Source: B73-G16 sp964611295
GTDB lineage: Bacteria > Desulfobacterota > B13-G15
Assembly: GCA_964611295.1 (NCBI GenBank)
Contig: CAZSWV010000005.1
Span: 1 to 64,000, forward strand
Direction: 5' to 3'
Length of the DNA: 64,000 nucleotides
Shown here in pieces: positions 24,374-32,146 of this stretch (position 1 is its first letter; the number at the start of each line of letters is the position of its first letter). Below the pieces are notes generated by a model that saw only the letters and a program-made list of their open reading frames with translations, was not told the origin of the DNA and ran no database searches. A program made the position numbers and the translations under genes.

Positions 24374-25809
24374 TACCCTTCTCCTTTCAAAAGCTCCTTT
24401 AAGACTTTGTTGGCAAGCTGAGGGTTTGCTTTCCCTTTTGTAGCCTTCATAATTTCCCCTACAAAGAAGCCCAATAATTTTTCTTTCCCCTTCCTGTACT
24501 CTTCTACCTCTTTAGGATGGTTTTTTAGGATCTCCTGAGCTATCTGGCGGATAAGGCCTTCGTCGGAGATCTGTTCAAGGCCTTTCTCCTTTACTAACTC
24601 TTTGGCCTTTTTACCAGTGTAAAACATCTCCTCGAGGACCTCTTTGGCAATCTTACCGCTTATCACCCCTTCTTTTACGAGTTGTAATAGCTCTGCTAGG
24701 TCTTCCGGTTTAAGAGGGCACTCCTCTGGTTCTTTGTTGGACTCGTTCAAAAGCCGGAGTACCTCACCCATCATCCAGTTGCTCACCTGTTTGGGATCTG
24801 GGAAGAGGGAAACGCACCTTTCGTAAAAGTCAGAGAAAGCCTTTGAGGAAGTGAGGACCTGTGCGTCGTATTCTGGGATGCCATATTGCTCGCAAAAACG
24901 TCTCATGCGTTCAAGGGGAAGTTCCGGTAAGGTCCCCCTTATCTGTTCAATCCAGTTTTGATCCACTACCAAAGGGACCAGGTCAGGGTCGGGGAAATAT
25001 CGATAGTCATGGGCCTCCTCCTTGGTACGCATGGGAAGGGTGATGCCTTTTTCCGGATCCCAAAGCCTTGTCTCTTGGACTACATTTTCTCCCTGCTCTA
25101 ACAAGCGTCTTTGGCGTTCGATCTCGTAAGTCAACGCCCTTTCTACATGTCGGAAAGAGTTCATGTTCTTAATCTCAGTCCTGACCCCAAGGTATTCAGC
25201 TCCTTTGGGTCTGATAGAGACGTTGGCGTCGCACCTGAGGTTTCCTTTTTCCATATCGCCATCTGATATCTCCAGATATCTGAGAAGGGTCCTCAAGGCT
25301 TTAAGAAATCCCACCGCTTCCCGGGGGGAACGTATATCTGGAGCAGTTACGATCTCTATAAGGGGGATACCGCATCGGTTGAAGTCGACGTAGCTAAAGT
25401 CGGAGGCCTCCGAATGGACTAGTTTACCTGCATCCTCTTCTAAGTGAATCCTCTGTATCCTCACCCTCCTTAGGCCGTTTTCGGTGAGGACATCAATCCA
25501 TCCATCCCTCGCCAAGGGAAGTTCGTACTGGGAAATCTGATATCCCTTGGGTAGATCCGGGTAGAAGTAATTCTTCCTTGCAAATAGGCAATAGTCGGCC
25601 ACCTTGGCATTCATAGCAAGGGCCAGCTTTATGGCATATTCCACAGCCCTCCTATTTAAAACAGGCAGGGAACCCGGCATCCCCGTGCATACAGGACATG
25701 TCTGGCTGTTAGGTTCGGCCCCAAAGGCAGTGGGGCAACCACAAAAGATCTTGCTTTTAGTCTGGAGCTGGACGTGGACTTCTAATCCTATCACTGCTTC
25801 GTATTCCAT
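24373..25809 (-). CDS. gatB: Asp-tRNA(Asn)/Glu-tRNA(Gln) amidotransferase subunit B
   Basis: Kinase/tRNA-binding subunit of the GatCAB transamidase that makes Gln-tRNA or Asn-tRNA. The start at 25809 (MEYEAVIGLEVHVQL) gives 478 residues, the usual length; an upstream ATG at 25845 would add 12 residues. Conserved: IFCGCPTAFGAEPNSQTCPVC with four zinc Cys residues, FARKNYFYPDLPKGYQISQY, RIHLEEDAGKLVH and the YqeY-like C-terminal tail ending GKANPQLANKVLKELL. gatA and gatC are not in the window. Confidence 0.97.
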   Translation of the reverse strand: MEYEAVIGLEVHVQLQTKSKIFCGCPTAFGAEPNSQTCPVCTGMPGSLPVLNRRAVEYAIKLALAMNAKVADYCLFARKNYFYPDLPKGYQISQYELPLARDGWIDVLTENGLRRVRIQRIHLEEDAGKLVHSEASDFSYVDFNRCGIPLIEIVTAPDIRSPREAVGFLKALRTLLRYLEISDGDMEKGNLRCDANVSIRPKGAEYLGVRTEIKNMNSFRHVERALTYEIERQRRLLEQGENVVQETRLWDPEKGITLPMRTKEEAHDYRYFPDPDLVPLVVDQNWIEQIRGTLPELPLERMRRFCEQYGIPEYDAQVLTSSKAFSDFYERCVSLFPDPKQVSNWMMGEVLRLLNESNKEPEECPLKPEDLAELLQLVKEGVISGKIAKEVLEEMFYTGKKAKELVKEKGLEQISDEGLIRQIAQEILKNHPKEVEEYRKGKEKLLGFFVGEIMKATKGKANPQLANKVLKELLKGEG

Positions 25810-25848
25810 CGAGGCAAGGTTATGAAAAAAGGCCTCTGGAGTCAAGTA

Positions 25849-26790
25849 TTATAGGGCCCTCATGTACTCAGGTCTCAACAAAGAGGGATCACCGCGTTCG
25901 ATGAGTGCGTCGAGATGTTTAAGCATCCTCTCCTTCTCTTCAGGTAACCATCCCCTTATGGCCACATAATTGGAAGCGTGCATGGAACTGAAAAAACAAT
26001 GGGAGAAGTTCACGTTCTCTACAATTATCCTCAACTCCCTGAGGGACTGGAAAGGATCTATGGGCTTGAAGGCGCCCTTCTTCCAGTCTTCGTAAAGGGG
26101 GGTCCCAGGTACAAACATAAGGGTCAAGGCTGCGGCGTACTCAGGATCCATTAGGGACAACACCCTCGCAGTTTCAAAGGCGTGCTCTTCGCTTTTATCC
26201 ACACCACCAAGTCCGAGGATGACGGTCACCGAAAGGGCTATGCCAGCTTCTTTAGCCTTCCTGGAAGCCTCGATCATATCTTGGGCTTTGACCCCTTTTC
26301 TCACCTTTTGAAGGATCTCATCCGAACCGCTCTCCAACCCCACGTAAAGGAGGGAAAGCTTCTGCTCCCTTAAGGCCCGCAGTTGTCCTACCGTACGGCG
26401 CAAGAGGTCTTGTGGGGTGGCATAGCAGGAAATGCGCTCGACCTCAGGGAATTTCTCGTTTAAATACCTTAAGACCTCTAACAGGTCCTCATAAGGATAA
26501 ACCAAAGCATCCCCATCTTGAAGGAAGACCCTTTTACAGTCCCATTCCATGGCTAGGTAGTAAACAAGGGGGTCAATTCCAGGCAAGACCATGTTGTGAC
26601 GTTTGAACATGTAAAGGGCATTGATCTCCTCTTTAACCTCCTCCTTGGGCCTCAACCTGAGCTTCTTGCCATAATAGTTACAGAAGGTACAGGTGTGGTT
26701 AGAACAGCCACTTGTGACCGGTAGATAATAACTGCGCCATTCGCTTGGAGGACGTATGATCTCCGGCCGTTTGAACTTTCCCTCCCCCAT
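25849..26790 (-). CDS. Radical SAM protein of unknown function
   Basis: A 313-residue radical SAM enzyme. The cluster motif reads SGCSNHTCTFCNYY, spacing CX4CX2C, which occurs in a subset of the superfamily rather than the common CX3CX2C. FLQDGDALVYPYEDLLEVL and LLYVGLESGSDEILQKVRKG follow, like HemN/Elp3-type proteins. The 3' part has no extra cluster or B12 motif. It is probably co-transcribed with gatB, 39 bases downstream of its stop; the reaction is unknown. Confidence 0.85.
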   Translation of the reverse strand: MGEGKFKRPEIIRPPSEWRSYYLPVTSGCSNHTCTFCNYYGKKLRLRPKEEVKEEINALYMFKRHNMVLPGIDPLVYYLAMEWDCKRVFLQDGDALVYPYEDLLEVLRYLNEKFPEVERISCYATPQDLLRRTVGQLRALREQKLSLLYVGLESGSDEILQKVRKGVKAQDMIEASRKAKEAGIALSVTVILGLGGVDKSEEHAFETARVLSLMDPEYAAALTLMFVPGTPLYEDWKKGAFKPIDPFQSLRELRIIVENVNFSHCFFSSMHASNYVAIRGWLPEEKERMLKHLDALIERGDPSLLRPEYMRAL

Positions 26791-26801
26791 CTCGTTTTAA
26801 A

Positions 26802-26831
26802 ATTTTACCCCTTTTACTGCCCTGACCTCAA
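26802..26831 (-). promoter_or_regulatory. Putative promoter of radical SAM-gatB run
   Basis: TTGAGG (26831-26826) and TAAAAT (26807-26802) are 18 bases apart on the minus strand. The expected transcript start is about five bases before the ATG at 26790, with no room for a Shine-Dalgarno sequence. Confidence 0.45.
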
Positions 26832-26902
26832 GGAAGGCTTGACATCGATTTAGGCCCAGTCCACCATAGGGAGGTGAAGTAACAAATGGAGGGTAAAAAT
26901 CC

Positions 26903-27637
26903 ATGGAGGAATTAAAAGAGGTCTTTGGAAGGTTCGGCTTTGAAGTCCCACCGGTAGCAGTAAAGTTTACAAACGATGAACCCAAAACCTTAAAGACCCT
27001 TGGGGAAAAGTTGGATTTCTGCGAGATGTTGAAGAAAGCCCAACAAGATGAGGGCTTTTTTGCGACAAAGGAGAACTTTACTTGTATAGGCCCTTTACTT
27101 CTAGGAATGGTAGAGGCCGAACCGGTGTTCGAACAAGGGAGGGTAGGTCCAAGGCTTGGCGTCTTCAAAGACGAAAGGGCAAACAGGAGGATCTACCAAT
27201 ATCTGCCGCGTCTTCCCAAAAACTCCGTGACCTACGTTGCCTTCTGCCCCCTGTATAAGTCGCCTTTTGACCCGGACCTGCTGATAATATTGGCTGAGGT
27301 CCAACAGGCTGAGATCATCCTAAGGGCGCACTCCTACTCCACCGGGGAGATGTGGGACGCAAAGGGCACCCCTGTAGCAAGTTGTGCTTGGATCTATATT
27401 TACCCCTATATGACAGGAAGGATGAACTTCACCATAACCGGCCTCGGTTTCGGGATGAAGGCAAGGCGCCTCTTCCCCGAAGGCAAGGTCCTAATCTCTA
27501 TACCCTGGGACAAAGTCCCCCAGTTGATTTCAAACCTCAAAGAGATGCCGTGGGTTCCCGAATCCTTCGTTATAGGACCCGCTGGGCATAAGGCAAAAGT
27601 CAAACGCATCCTGGAAGAGCTAAAGGGAGGCCGTTAA
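26903..27637 (+). CDS. DUF169 domain protein
   Basis: A 244-residue protein of the DUF169 (COG2043) family, common in anaerobes and methanogens and without a proven function. PPVAVKFTNDEP and LDFCEMLKKAQQDEGFFAT near the start, CIGPLLLGM, and the CAWIYIYPYMTGRMNFTITG segment in the middle are typical. A GAGGG Shine-Dalgarno precedes the ATG. A TTGACA lies at 26839-26844 but the matching -10 is poor. Confidence 0.85.
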   Translation: MEELKEVFGRFGFEVPPVAVKFTNDEPKTLKTLGEKLDFCEMLKKAQQDEGFFATKENFTCIGPLLLGMVEAEPVFEQGRVGPRLGVFKDERANRRIYQYLPRLPKNSVTYVAFCPLYKSPFDPDLLIILAEVQQAEIILRAHSYSTGEMWDAKGTPVASCAWIYIYPYMTGRMNFTITGLGFGMKARRLFPEGKVLISIPWDKVPQLISNLKEMPWVPESFVIGPAGHKAKVKRILEELKGGR

Positions 27638-27653
27638 GCTCCCCTGTTGCTTA

Positions 27654-27683
27654 TTGACCTATTGGAAAAGCCATTGGTAAAAT
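27654..27683 (+). promoter_or_regulatory. Putative promoter of guaB, leaderless arrangement
   Basis: TTGACC (27654-27659) and TAAAAT (27678-27683) are 18 bases apart. The guaB ATG begins at 27690, six bases after the -10 box, which is where transcription would start. No Shine-Dalgarno sequence is present. Confidence 0.55.
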
Positions 27684-27689
27684 GAGTAT

Positions 27690-29153
27690 ATGGAAATCGT
27701 TGGTGAAAGCCTTACCTTTGACGATGTTTTACTTTTACCCGGTCCTTCGGATGTCTTACCGTCTGAAGTAGACGTCAGTACGTTTTTGACCAAATCCTTG
27801 TCCCTTAACATACCCCTTATAAGCGCTGCGATGGACACCGTTACTGAGGCCAGGACAGCTATTGTAATGGCGCAAGAGGGCGGTATAGGGATAATTCACA
27901 GGAATATGTCGATAGAGGAGCAAGTGGCTGAAGTACAAAGGGTTAAAAAGTACGAAAGCGGTATGATAGTCAATCCCATTACTGTTGAACCCGAACAGCG
28001 GGTGTGGGAAGCACTGGAGATAATGAAAAGGCACGGCATCTCTGGTTTGCCGGTTACAAAGAAAGGAAAACTTGTGGGGATAGTGACCAAAAGGGACCTT
28101 CGGTTCGAAGAGAGGAAGGATAGACCTGTATCGGAAATCATGACGCCGATCGATAGGCTCATAACTGTAAAGGAGGGGGTTGACCTTCGTGAATGTAGGA
28201 TGCTCTTTCACAAATATAGGATTGAGAAATTACCTGTTGTGGACGAGGAGTTTAACTTAAAGGGGCTGATTACCGTTAAAGACCTCGAGAAGATGGAGGA
28301 ACATCCGAATGCTTGTAAGGACTTCTTAGGAAGGCTGAGGGTTGGGGCTGCGGTTGGGGCTACTGGGGATTTTAAGGAACGGGCTTACGCTTTAGTGGAA
28401 GCAGGTGTAGATGTCATAGTGGTCGATTCGGCCCATGGTCATTCGAAAAACGTCTTGGAAGCGGTCAAATGGTTAAAGGCCACTTTCCCTGACCTTCAGG
28501 TAATAGGGGGAAATGTGGCTACTGCAGATGCCACGCGGGCTTTAATAGATGTAGGTGCAGATGCCGTAAAGGTGGGCGTAGGGCCAGGTTCTATCTGTAC
28601 CACAAGGATTGTGGCTGGTGTAGGGGTACCTCAACTTACAGCCATAATGGAATGCGCGAGGGTAGCAAGGGAGTTCGGTGTACCTATAATAGCCGATGGA
28701 GGGATAAAGTATTCGGGTGACATAACGAAGGCCCTTGCAGCTGGGGCAAGTAGCGTTATGATCGGCAACCTGTTTGCGGGGACTGATGAAAGTCCTGGCG
28801 AGCTTGTCCTTTACCAGGGCAGGGCTTATAAGGCATATAGAGGGATGGGCTCACTTGGGGCTATGAAGAAGGGGTCTGCGGATCGTTACGGCCAACCAAA
28901 GGAGGAAGAAAAGATGGTCCCCGAAGGCATTGAAGGACGTGTGCCTTACAGGGGGCCTCTTGCCTTTTGCATAAGGCAGCTCATAGGAGGCTTGAAAGCG
29001 GGCATGGGGTACGTAGGGGCAAGGAACATAAAAGAACTCCAGGAAAAGGCCCGCTTCGTTAAGATCACCTATGCGGGTTTACGTGAAAGCCATGTCCATA
29101 GCGTAACGATCACAACAGAAGCCCCTAATTACTGGCTTGAATCCATGCCCTAA
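27690..29153 (+). CDS. guaB: Inosine-5'-monophosphate dehydrogenase
   Basis: Oxidises IMP to XMP with NAD in guanine nucleotide synthesis. The 487-residue protein has the barrel interrupted by two CBS domains (MIVNPITVEPEQRVWEAL and EIMTPIDRLITVKEG). The active-site loop is GVGPGSICTTRIVAGVGVPQ with the catalytic Cys. Other conserved parts: DSAHGHSKNVLE, ADGGIKYSGDITKALAAGA and YRGMGSLGAM. It probably heads a transcript that also contains the Xaa-Pro peptidase and efp. Confidence 0.98.
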   Translation: MEIVGESLTFDDVLLLPGPSDVLPSEVDVSTFLTKSLSLNIPLISAAMDTVTEARTAIVMAQEGGIGIIHRNMSIEEQVAEVQRVKKYESGMIVNPITVEPEQRVWEALEIMKRHGISGLPVTKKGKLVGIVTKRDLRFEERKDRPVSEIMTPIDRLITVKEGVDLRECRMLFHKYRIEKLPVVDEEFNLKGLITVKDLEKMEEHPNACKDFLGRLRVGAAVGATGDFKERAYALVEAGVDVIVVDSAHGHSKNVLEAVKWLKATFPDLQVIGGNVATADATRALIDVGADAVKVGVGPGSICTTRIVAGVGVPQLTAIMECARVAREFGVPIIADGGIKYSGDITKALAAGASSVMIGNLFAGTDESPGELVLYQGRAYKAYRGMGSLGAMKKGSADRYGQPKEEEKMVPEGIEGRVPYRGPLAFCIRQLIGGLKAGMGYVGARNIKELQEKARFVKITYAGLRESHVHSVTITTEAPNYWLESMP

Positions 29154-29170
29154 GTTTTTTCCTCCTCAAG

Positions 29171-30220
29171 ATGGTCAGGAAGATGGAAGAAATCATTAAA
29201 GCAAAAGCCGTTGAGGGGATTTTATTTTTCTCAAAGGAGAACATAAGGTACATTACGCAGTTTTGCGGTGAAGAGGCGGTCTTATACTTTTCCAAGGAGA
29301 AGAAAACCCTCTTTGTAGATCCCAGGTATTTTGAGCAGGCCCAAACTGAAGCAAAGGGATGTGAGGTATACCTTGTTAAGGAAGGCATAAAGGAGATTGG
29401 AAGGGTCTTGAAGGGATGGGGTGTAAAGCAAGTAGGCATAGAGGCCCAAGCCGTAACTGTGGCTACCTTTTGGGAATTGAAAAAACAGGAATTCGAGCTT
29501 CACCCTCTGGTTGAAGAACTGGAGGACATAAGGGCAGTGAAGGAAACTTGGGAGATAGAACAAATAGTAGAGGCCTTGCGCTTGGCAGAAGGAGCCTTTT
29601 TGAGGATTTTAGAACTTGTGAAACCCGGCATTTCCGAGAGGGATTTGGCCCTTGAATTCGAATACCTCCTGAAGAAGATGGGGGCAGAGGACGTGGCCTT
29701 CAGTTCCATTGTCTTGACTGGTCCCCGCACCTCCTTACCCCATGGTAAACCCACGGATAGGAAACTACAATGGGGCGAACCCCTGCTCTTTGACTTTGGG
29801 GCCGTGTTCAAGGGATATTGTAGCGATCAAACGCGGACCTTATTGTTTGGCCCTCAGGATCCAGAGCTGAAGAAGATCTTTTCAATTGTGAAAGAGGCCC
29901 AACGTCGAGCCATAGAGGCTATAAGGCCTGGTGTACCTTGTAGCGAGGTGGACAGGATCGCTAGGGAGTATTTGCAAGAAGCTGGATATGGGGATTTCTT
30001 CGGCCATGGTACAGGTCATGGGATCGGGCTAGCTGTCCACGAGGCCCCTTCCTTATCCCCACGATCCCGCCATGTACTGCAAAAGGGAATGGTGGTAACT
30101 GTGGAACCCGGGGTATACATACCAGGCCTAGGAGGCGTGAGGATTGAGGACCTTGTTTTAGTCGAGGAAAATGGACCGCGCGTCCTCTCTTCTCTTGCTA
30201 AAGAGGTCGTACTTTCATAA
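29171..30220 (+). CDS. pepP: Xaa-Pro aminopeptidase/dipeptidase (M24 family)
   Basis: Metallopeptidase cleaving N-terminal residues next to proline. A creatinase-like N-terminal domain (1-120) precedes the pita-bread domain with dimetal ligands visible in LLFDFGAVFKGYCSDQTRT (two Asp), FGHGTGHGIGLAVHEAPSLS (His) and VVTVEPGVYIPGLGGVRIED (two Glu). The second ATG at 29183 has a better purine stretch before it (GTCAGGAAG) and could be the true start. It lies between guaB and efp, a common neighbour of efp. Confidence 0.92.
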   Translation: MVRKMEEIIKAKAVEGILFFSKENIRYITQFCGEEAVLYFSKEKKTLFVDPRYFEQAQTEAKGCEVYLVKEGIKEIGRVLKGWGVKQVGIEAQAVTVATFWELKKQEFELHPLVEELEDIRAVKETWEIEQIVEALRLAEGAFLRILELVKPGISERDLALEFEYLLKKMGAEDVAFSSIVLTGPRTSLPHGKPTDRKLQWGEPLLFDFGAVFKGYCSDQTRTLLFGPQDPELKKIFSIVKEAQRRAIEAIRPGVPCSEVDRIAREYLQEAGYGDFFGHGTGHGIGLAVHEAPSLSPRSRHVLQKGMVVTVEPGVYIPGLGGVRIEDLVLVEENGPRVLSSLAKEVVLS

Positions 30221-30244
30221 AAAAGCCAAAGGGGAGGTATCACT

Positions 30245-30814
30245 ATGGCCATTTCGACTTCTGATTTCCGGAAGGGTTTGAAGATCGAAGTAGACGGTGA
30301 GCCTTACGTCATAGTGGACTTCCTTCACGTAAAACCTGGAAAAGGCCAGGCCTTTGTACGTACTAAGATCAAGAGCCTTGTCACAGGTCGGGTGTTAGAG
30401 AGGAACTTCCGCATAGGCGAAAGCTTCAACGAACCCGAATTGGAGGAAAAGGAAGCCCAGTTCTTGTACCGCGAAGGGGATAGCTTCCATTTTATGGACA
30501 CGGAGAACTTTGAAGAACTGGTGTTGATGCGCGAGCAGCTGGCGGGGGCTGATGCCTTCCTCAGCGAAAATATAACTGTAAAACTGTTGTTTCACAAAGG
30601 CAAGCCCATTGGGGTTGAACTCCCCACCTTCGTAATCCTTAAGGTGGTGCAGACGACCCCTGGTATAAGGGGTGACACGGCTCAAGGAGGTTCGAAACCT
30701 GCCCTTTTGGAAACCGGGGCAACCATCCAAGTGCCCTTGTTTGTGGAAGAGGGAGACCTTGTAAAGGTGGATACTCGCACTGGGGAGTATGTAGAAAGGG
30801 TGAAGGAGACCTAA
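30245..30814 (+). CDS. efp: Translation elongation factor P
   Basis: Relieves ribosomes stalled at polyproline. Three OB-like domains over 189 residues. The N-terminal loop VKPGKGQAFVRTKI carries the lysine that is modified in many bacteria (PGKGQ type); no modification gene is visible here. The C-terminal signature LKVVQTTPGIRGDTAQGGSK and GATIQVPLFVEEGD is intact. A GGGGAGGT Shine-Dalgarno precedes the ATG. The stop overlaps the convergent cyclase gene by four bases. Confidence 0.98.
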   Translation: MAISTSDFRKGLKIEVDGEPYVIVDFLHVKPGKGQAFVRTKIKSLVTGRVLERNFRIGESFNEPELEEKEAQFLYREGDSFHFMDTENFEELVLMREQLAGADAFLSENITVKLLFHKGKPIGVELPTFVILKVVQTTPGIRGDTAQGGSKPALLETGATIQVPLFVEEGDLVKVDTRTGEYVERVKET

Positions 30815-31461
30815 GGCTCTATCAAAACTGCCCTTACAGGGGACCCATCCATCCCCTTTAACCTAAGGGGAAAAGCAAAAAGGATGTACCTACCTGGAGG
30901 TACGTCCTTGAGGGTGAGCCCTTCAAGTAGGACTATCCCAGCCTCGAGGAGCCTTTTGTGCACTAAGAAATCCCTTGTCCCAAATCTTTCTACAGAGACA
31001 TAGTCTATGCCTATGAGTCTTAGACCTCGCTCGATGGCCTTCTCTGCTGCCTCTAAGGTCAAATGGACGTAATCGCGCCAGAAAAAACCAAGGGACATGT
31101 ATTCCGAATTGAGGGTTTTAAACAATACCCCTTCTACTCCCTCCGAGAGTCGGTGAAGGTGCTCAGGATGGATCTCCTTGGAACGGATCTCCAGTACCTC
31201 CACCTCGGCTATGAAACGGTCCAAGGCGATCTGGTCTACGCTTCTCCCCCCTTTTAGGAAATGCAAGGGAGCATCCACATGGCTACCGGTGTGGGTGCCC
31301 ATCTCCAATAGGTGCATGTTGCATCCCGATTTCTCAATGGTACAGATGGGCTGGGCGCGAAAGATAGCATCGCCAGGATAATAGGGCATTGGGCTACCAA
31401 TAGGGGGAGAGAGGTCGAATATCCTCTTACCTAAGGGCTTAAAGCTCGGTGACCTGGACAT
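30811..31461 (-). CDS. Cyclase family protein (kynurenine formamidase-like)
   Basis: A 216-residue metal-dependent hydrolase of the cyclase family. The signature HTGSHVDAPLHFLKGG is present, giving the H-x-GTHxDxPxH metal site in slightly altered form (GSHVDAP). FDLSPPIGSPMPYYPGD at the start and LLEGLTLKDVPPGRY near the end are typical. Substrate unknown; family members hydrolyse N-formylkynurenine or other cyclic and formyl amides. It overlaps the end of lolA by 23 bases. Confidence 0.88.
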   Translation of the reverse strand: MSRSPSFKPLGKRIFDLSPPIGSPMPYYPGDAIFRAQPICTIEKSGCNMHLLEMGTHTGSHVDAPLHFLKGGRSVDQIALDRFIAEVEVLEIRSKEIHPEHLHRLSEGVEGVLFKTLNSEYMSLGFFWRDYVHLTLEAAEKAIERGLRLIGIDYVSVERFGTRDFLVHKRLLEAGIVLLEGLTLKDVPPGRYILFAFPLRLKGMDGSPVRAVLIEP

Positions 31462-32074
31462 CAGCCGGGAGGTTCAAATCGAACAAGGTCGGAGGGAAGT
31501 CAGGGTTTAGTTCAAACTTGGAATACATGATGGTTGCCTCCTCTCCGGATTTCTCCTTCATGAAGACCTTCACAGGCAACCACAACTTTTCATCCACCCA
31601 TACCCTTATGAAGCTTAGGTCTTCAAAGTCGGAAGATGTCTCTATCCTTATCACAAACCGATTTCCCTCTTTCCCTTCTAAGGTCCCCTTCTTCCTTATC
31701 TCCTCCCAGGGTTCCTGCAAGAAGTTGACCCATCTGGCCAAGGTAGGATCTTTGGAAAGTTTCACCCTTTGGACCATTTTTTCTTTAGGAAAGTATATCC
31801 AGAGCTCATCCGACTTTATGACGGTTATGCTTTCATAGGGTGGCAAGACCTCCATACGGAATCCATTCGGTCTCTCCAACCATATGGTACCTTGTAGCTT
31901 ACTCACTTTGCCGTTTGGAGATCGCCGCTCCTGGAGGAACTGCATCTTAAGCCTCTGTACCTTCCTCCCCTCCTCCTTAAGCCTAAGGACTATCTCGTCG
32001 AGATTATAGGCCTTAGCCAAAAGGGGTATCGTCAAAAAAAGAAAGACCCACCTTCTTACGCACTTCAACTTCAT
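31439..32074 (-). CDS. lolA: Outer-membrane lipoprotein carrier protein LolA
   Basis: Periplasmic chaperone that carries lipoproteins to the outer membrane. A signal peptide (about 1-22, WVFLFLTIPLLAKA) is followed by a LolA-type half-barrel: LKMQFLQERRSPNGK, GTIWLERPNGFRMEV, and WIYFPKEKMVQRVKL. The 211-residue length is normal. It supports a diderm envelope. Confidence 0.88.
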   Translation of the reverse strand: MKLKCVRRWVFLFLTIPLLAKAYNLDEIVLRLKEEGRKVQRLKMQFLQERRSPNGKVSKLQGTIWLERPNGFRMEVLPPYESITVIKSDELWIYFPKEKMVQRVKLSKDPTLARWVNFLQEPWEEIRKKGTLEGKEGNRFVIRIETSSDFEDLSFIRVWVDEKLWLPVKVFMKEKSGEEATIMYSKFELNPDFPPTLFDLNLPADVQVTEL

Positions 32075-32085
32075 CGTTCTTATCC

Positions 32086-32115
32086 ATGGTACAAAGAGGA
32101 GAGGGGCAATGGCAA
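32086..32115 (-). promoter_or_regulatory. Putative promoter of lolA
   Basis: TTGCCA (32115-32110) and TACCAT (32091-32086) are 18 bases apart on the minus strand. The expected start lies about five bases before the lolA ATG (32074). The -35 sits in the loop of the terminator hairpin of the hydrogenase operon. Confidence 0.35.
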
Positions 32116-32126
32116 CCCCTCTCCTC
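32096..32126 (-). terminator. Hairpin terminator after hydBGDA
   Basis: An 11-base-pair perfect stem (32096-32106 with 32116-32126) and nine-base loop follow the hydA stop. On the minus strand the trailing tract is short (TTTGT), so termination may be partial and lolA may be read from upstream as well. Confidence 0.6.
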
Positions 32127-32146
32127 CCCTGGGGGTTTTCACGTCT

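Noticed and set aside
26797..27168. 123-codon minus-strand frame
   Set aside because: Antisense to the DUF169 gene and crosses the promoter of the radical SAM gene.
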